Source: an uncultured Lachnospiraceae bacterium (GTDB lineage Bacteria > Bacillota > Clostridia > Lachnospirales > Lachnospiraceae). Taken from it: 9,061 nt of DNA. The notes under the pieces were generated by a model. That model ran no database searches, was not told where the DNA came from, and was given only the letters and a program-made list of their open reading frames with translations. Below are positions 6,840 through 9,061 of the stretch, piece by piece. The stretch spans positions 1 to 9,061 of the forward strand of contig CAMWLB010000112.1 of the NCBI GenBank assembly GCA_947174985.1. Reading direction: 5' to 3'. Every line of letters begins with the position of its first letter. The first letter of the stretch is position 1. Position numbers and translations under genes: made by a program.

Positions 6840-7772
6840 TCATTTCTTTTCAAATACTCTCAGCTTCGCGCTCTTTGAGCGGCTGTTTTCCCTCAATTCC
6901 TCCTCCGTCGGCAAAATTGGTTTCTTTGTCACTACTCTGCCCTGCGGCTTCTTCCCACATATGCAGACCGGAAATTCCGGCGGGCAGGTGCATGGATTTT
7001 CACTGCGCTTAAACGCCGCCTTTACCAGCCTGTCCTCCAGCGAATGAAAGGTGATGATACAAAGCCTTCCCTCCGGTGCCAACATTTCTATCATGGTATC
7101 CAGTGAATCCCTCAAAACCTCCAGTTCCCTGTTACATTCGATGCGGATAGCCTGGAAGGTCCGCTTGGAGGGATGTCCGTTCTGCCTCATTTTTGCCGGA
7201 ATGGCAGCCTTTATAATTTCATTTAATTCACCGGTTGTCTCTATTGGTTTTTCTTCTCTGAACCTTACGATATGTTTTGCTATATTTTTTGCGAACTGCT
7301 CTTCCCCGTAATCACGGATAATCCGGTATAACTCCTGCTCCGTATACTGGTTGACAATAGCCTGGGCCGTAAGCGTCTGCCGCCTGTCCATCCGCATATC
7401 AAGCTTTGTGTCAAACCGGTAGGAAAATCCTCTCTCCTCCGTGTCGAGCTGATAAGAGGAAACGCCAAGGTCTAGAACGATGCCGTCCACCTGCTCTACA
7501 CCGTATTGTGCAAGCGCCTCTCTTATATTGCAGTAGTTGCTGCGTACAAGGGTAACTCTGTCTTTATATGCCGAAAGCCTCTCCTCTGCCGCCTGCAGCG
7601 CAGCATCGTCCTGATCGATTCCGAAAAGCCTTCCGCCCTCCGATAAGCGCTTTGCCACCTCCAAGGCATGTCCGCCTCCGCCGAGCGTGCCGTCCACATA
7701 GACGCCGTCCGCCTTAATATTCAAGTTTGTAATGGTTTCCTGTAATAATACTGAATAATGCGAAAACGCCAT
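6840..7772 (-). CDS. rsmH: RsmH (MraW), 16S rRNA (cytosine-1402-N4)-methyltransferase
   Basis: S-adenosylmethionine-dependent methyltransferase that adds the N4 methyl group to C1402 in the decoding centre of 16S rRNA. The 310-residue length is typical. Visible family motifs: HYSVLLQE at the N-terminus, the SAM-binding VDGTLGGGGHA (26-36), GIDQD (51-55), LDLGVSSYQLD (100-110), GFSYRFDTKLDMRMD (115-129), HPSKRTFQAIRIECNREL (200-217), and TFHSLEDRLVK (241-251). A CTC...CIC cysteine pair set (261-272) follows, a common pattern in Gram-positive RsmH. The ATG at 7772 begins the conserved N-terminus; its ribosome site is modest (AAAGG, 11 bases away). It sits 50 bp downstream of mraZ and 10 bp before ftsL. 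Nothing looks broken. Confidence 0.98.
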   Translation of the reverse strand: MAFSHYSVLLQETITNLNIKADGVYVDGTLGGGGHALEVAKRLSEGGRLFGIDQDDAALQAAEERLSAYKDRVTLVRSNYCNIREALAQYGVEQVDGIVLDLGVSSYQLDTEERGFSYRFDTKLDMRMDRRQTLTAQAIVNQYTEQELYRIIRDYGEEQFAKNIAKHIVRFREEKPIETTGELNEIIKAAIPAKMRQNGHPSKRTFQAIRIECNRELEVLRDSLDTMIEMLAPEGRLCIITFHSLEDRLVKAAFKRSENPCTCPPEFPVCICGKKPQGRVVTKKPILPTEEELRENSRSKSAKLRVFEKK

Positions 7773-7822
7773 AGCTTTCTGTGCCTTTCCCGCCGGCTTT
7801 CCCGAACGGGTAGCTGCCTGCG

Positions 7823-8257
7823 TCAGATGCCAAGCCCTAATTCGGACATATGCATTGCAATCTCGTCCATATCGTCATAGGTGACAGTTCCTTCGTATCT
7901 TTCCTTACTCCAGATTTCCACACGACCGCCGACGCCAATCAAAACCACGTCCTTTTCAAGTGCCGCAAAGTCTTTCAGACTGGCAGGAATCAGAATACGC
8001 CCCTGCTTATCTACCTCCACAGCTGTCGCGCCCGCCATGAAAAAACGGATAAATTTACGTACATCAGGATTTGTTAAGGAAGGTAATTTCTTTAGCTTTT
8101 CTTCAAAAGCAGTCCATTCGGTGTTATCAAATACAAATAAGCAGCCGTCCAGTCCCTTCGTCACCACAAACTCATCTCCGAGCGTCTCTCTAAACTTAGA
8201 AGGAATAATCAACCTGCTTTTTGCGTCTATCGTATGATTGTATTCACCCATGAACAT
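7823..8257 (-). CDS. mraZ: MraZ, transcriptional regulator of the dcw operon
   Basis: DNA-binding protein of the SpoVT/AbrB-fold MraZ family. It forms a ring-shaped oligomer and binds repeated boxes in front of its own gene; it represses dcw expression in E. coli and activates it in Mycoplasma. From the ATG at 8257 it has 144 residues, the usual size. The two swapped-hairpin halves show as DAKSRLIIPSKFRE (11-24) and DKQGRILIPASLK (83-95), with KGLDGCLFVF (34-43) and IGVGGRVEIW (107-116) also typical. The first half has Ser where DAKGR is commonest. I chose 8257 because MFMGEYNHTID is the canonical start and GGGTG (8268-8264) lies six bases upstream. A GTG at 8290 is in frame but unlikely. Its probable operator lies just upstream. 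Confidence 0.97.
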   Translation of the reverse strand: MFMGEYNHTIDAKSRLIIPSKFRETLGDEFVVTKGLDGCLFVFDNTEWTAFEEKLKKLPSLTNPDVRKFIRFFMAGATAVEVDKQGRILIPASLKDFAALEKDVVLIGVGGRVEIWSKERYEGTVTYDDMDEIAMHMSELGLGI

Positions 8258-8275
8258 TGCAATCACCCGCCTTCG

Positions 8276-8306
8276 AAAGTGGTCTGCCACAAAAAGTGCG
8301 CTTTTT
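8276..8306. promoter_or_regulatory. Opposite-orientation AAAGTGG/AAAGTGC sites and small hairpin in the mraZ leader
   Basis: The plus strand reads AAAGTGG at 8276-8282 and AAAGTGC at 8293-8299. Both match or nearly match the boxes that lie on the minus strand further upstream, but point the other way. AAAAAG (8291-8296) and CTTTTT (8301-8306) form a 6 bp inverted repeat with a 4 base loop around the second site. This could extend the MraZ-binding region into the leader, or be a chance match to a short word. Confidence 0.35.
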
Positions 8307-8309
8307 CTA

Positions 8310-8346
8310 CCACTTTAAACCACTTAGCACCACTTCTAACCACTTT
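8310..8346 (-). promoter_or_regulatory. Probable MraZ operator: four direct AAGTGG boxes, 10 bp period
   Basis: On the minus strand AAGTGG occurs four times, at 8345-8340, 8335-8330, 8325-8320 and 8315-8310, each exactly 10 bp apart. With the base before each, the units are AAAGTGG, GAAGTGG, TAAGTGG and AAAGTGG, separated by three variable bases. Direct boxes at one-turn spacing upstream of mraZ are the known binding pattern of MraZ (TGGG boxes in E. coli, AAAGTG-type boxes in Mycoplasma). Here they lie between the candidate -10 elements and the mraZ start, where a bound ring would block or restrain transcription. Confidence 0.85.
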
Positions 8347-8392
8347 TATACTGATTTTATACTAAAATAAGGGATTTAGCAAGCAAATTCAA
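8344..8392 (-). promoter_or_regulatory. Candidate promoter region for the mraZ-murD operon
   Basis: This AT-rich stretch lies between the upstream terminator and the AAGTGG boxes, so it is where the operon promoter is expected. Possible pairs on the minus strand are TTGAAT (8392-8387) with TATTTT (8369-8364), spacing 17, and TTGCTT (8386-8381) with TAGTAT (8364-8359), spacing 16. The nonamer AGTATAAAA occurs twice, 11 bp apart (8363-8355 and 8352-8344), and each copy contains a TATAAA that could serve as a -10. No pair is close enough to consensus to choose. Confidence 0.5.
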
Positions 8393-8401
8393 GTAATTTG
8401 C
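8383..8401. repeat. 19 bp dyad GCAAATT-n5-AATTTGC in the mraZ promoter region
   Basis: Two perfect 7 bp arms, GCAAATT (8383-8389) and AATTTGC (8395-8401), flank five bases. The dyad covers the candidate -35 hexamers of the mraZ promoter. Its size and symmetry suit a dimeric regulator's operator. It shares no sequence with the MraZ boxes, so another protein would be involved. Function is inferred only. Confidence 0.45.
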
Positions 8402-8403
8402 AC

Positions 8404-8428
8404 AAAAAAAATACGCCTTTTGATGGCG
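8404..8428 (-). terminator. Possible weak second terminator
   Basis: On the minus strand CGCC (8428-8425) can pair with GGCG (8417-8414) around a 7 base loop, followed by TA and a run of T (8411-8404). The stem is only 4 bp. It comes directly after the strong terminator at 8460-8431 and could act as a backup, or be chance. Confidence 0.3.
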
Positions 8429-8430
8429 CC

Positions 8431-8460
8431 AAAAAAGCCGGCACAATATCTTGTGCCGGC
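8431..8460 (-). terminator. Rho-independent terminator of the XRE-TPR gene
   Basis: On the minus strand GCCGGCACAA (8460-8451) pairs perfectly with TTGTGCCGGC (8446-8437) around the four-base loop GATA, and six T follow (8436-8431). The 10 bp stem is GC-rich at its base. It sits 82 bp after the stop codon of the XRE-TPR gene and separates that gene from the mraZ operon. There is no T-run on the plus-strand side, so it works in one direction. Confidence 0.93.
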
Positions 8461-8542
8461 CTTCCGATTTGCTACAGAATATGGATTTTATCATTTTAAC
8501 ATGCAAACATCAAATATCACTATAATCCGAAATAAACTTTTT

Positions 8543-9061
8543 TCACCAAATACCTTTTCCATCCCCAAGTAAAATATACTTTATGTTTTCGTTTATTTCG
8601 CTTTCAGACAAGCCTTGCCTAATGAGTGGCCAAATCACTTCTCGACTTTCTCTTGTATGAGGAAGTTGCGCTGCAAGCCGATTCGCTTTATCCTCGTATC
8701 CTGCTTTCAAATATAAGAAACACAGGGTTGTCCGCATAGTGGCTTTCTGTTTCTCGTTCATTGATATAGGCAGTCCTCTTTCCATTAATGCAATCGCTTC
8801 CTCTGTATTACCCTTTAACGCCAATGTACTTGCCAAACCAAGAATCATTCCCGGCTTATTGGGATAAATCAGCAATGCATCCCGATACGTTTTTTCTGCT
8901 GAGTCATAATCTCCTTTTCGCTGATAGCCAACCGCTTTGTTATGAATATTATATCGTGTTTCTTCCGCACGAATCGTATCCATCCCCACTAACAAATCAA
9001 TACTCGTTTCAAATATATTTGCCAGCGCCGGCAAAAGTGTAATATCCGGATAACACTCACC
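8543..9061 (-). CDS. XRE-family helix-turn-helix regulator with TPR repeats (N-terminus cut by window edge)
   Basis: Only the last 172 residues are in the window; the frame is open to the right edge. The first residues, GECYPDITLLPALANIF followed by ETSIDLLVGMD, match the end of a Cro/CI-type helix-turn-helix domain, where a PDI-LLP-LA-IF segment closes the fold. After it come about three TPR-like helical pairs: one around KAVGYQRKGDYDSAEKTYRDAL, one around GLASTLALKGNTEEAIALMERGL, and one around LCFLYLKAGYEDKANRLAAQL. This is a common architecture for Clostridia regulators that may sense a peptide or protein partner through the TPR part; target and ligand cannot be read here. A TTG at 9034 falls inside the conserved domain and is not the real start. 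The gene ends with TGA at 8543 and has its own terminator, so it is not part of the mraZ operon. Confidence 0.85.
   Translation of the reverse strand, partial: GECYPDITLLPALANIFETSIDLLVGMDTIRAEETRYNIHNKAVGYQRKGDYDSAEKTYRDALLIYPNKPGMILGLASTLALKGNTEEAIALMERGLPISMNEKQKATMRTTLCFLYLKAGYEDKANRLAAQLPHTRESREVIWPLIRQGLSESEINENIKYILLGDGKGIW

Noticed and set aside
6830..6853. TTG at 6853 as start of ftsL
   Set aside because: It would overlap rsmH by 14 bases without a ribosome site, while the ATG at 6829 has a well-spaced GAGG.
7773..7822. CCCGTTCGGG palindrome between mraZ and rsmH as a terminator
   Set aside because: The stem is only 3-4 bp with no T-run, and both genes belong to the same operon.
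8310..8346. Short regular repeats as a CRISPR array
   Set aside because: Units are 6-7 bp with 3 bp gaps, far too short for repeats and spacers; they fit MraZ boxes.
8461..8542. A small gene or RNA between the XRE-TPR stop and its terminator
   Set aside because: Only frames under 15 codons without ribosome sites are present, and I see no further structure.

Overview
The window holds the 5' half of a division and cell wall (dcw) cluster, all on the minus strand. The gene set, the presence of ftsL and two tandem class B penicillin-binding proteins (PBPs), and AT-rich intergenic DNA point to a low-to-middle GC Gram-positive bacterium of the Clostridia. A spore-forming or ex-spore-forming Lachnospiraceae-like organism is my best guess. 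That is an inference from protein style and gene order, not a database result.

Read in the direction of transcription (right to left): the tail of an XRE-type regulator with TPR repeats (9061-8543, N-terminus cut by the window edge) ends at a strong intrinsic terminator (8460-8431). Next is a roughly 170 bp control region. It has a 19 bp dyad, candidate promoter elements, and four direct AAGTGG boxes spaced exactly 10 bp, which look like the MraZ operator. The operon then runs mraZ, rsmH (mraW), ftsL, a pbpB/ftsI-like PBP, a spoVD-like PBP, mraY and murD. murD is cut by the left edge about 35 residues before its expected end. Gaps are 10 to 72 bp. Several ribosome binding sites overlap the preceding stop codon, which suggests one transcript with translational coupling.

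The genes work together as follows. MraZ is the operon's own regulator. RsmH modifies 16S rRNA. FtsL is a divisome scaffold. The two PBPs crosslink peptidoglycan at the septum or in the spore. MraY makes lipid I and MurD adds D-glutamate to the UDP-MurNAc precursor. murE and murF, found in this stretch in some relatives, are not here.

The gene content is ordinary. The less ordinary signals are: a perfect 16 bp inverted repeat that buries the ribosome binding site of the spoVD-like gene; a KTA instead of KTG active-site motif in that same PBP; a second hairpin at the poorly defined start of the other PBP; an acidic DPxTG-repeat tail on that PBP; and a four-box MraZ operator with further half-matching sites in the opposite orientation. 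I see no tRNA, rRNA, CRISPR array or mobile element. No stretch over 300 bp lacks a gene; the longest gap, 8258-8542, is the mraZ control region plus the terminator.
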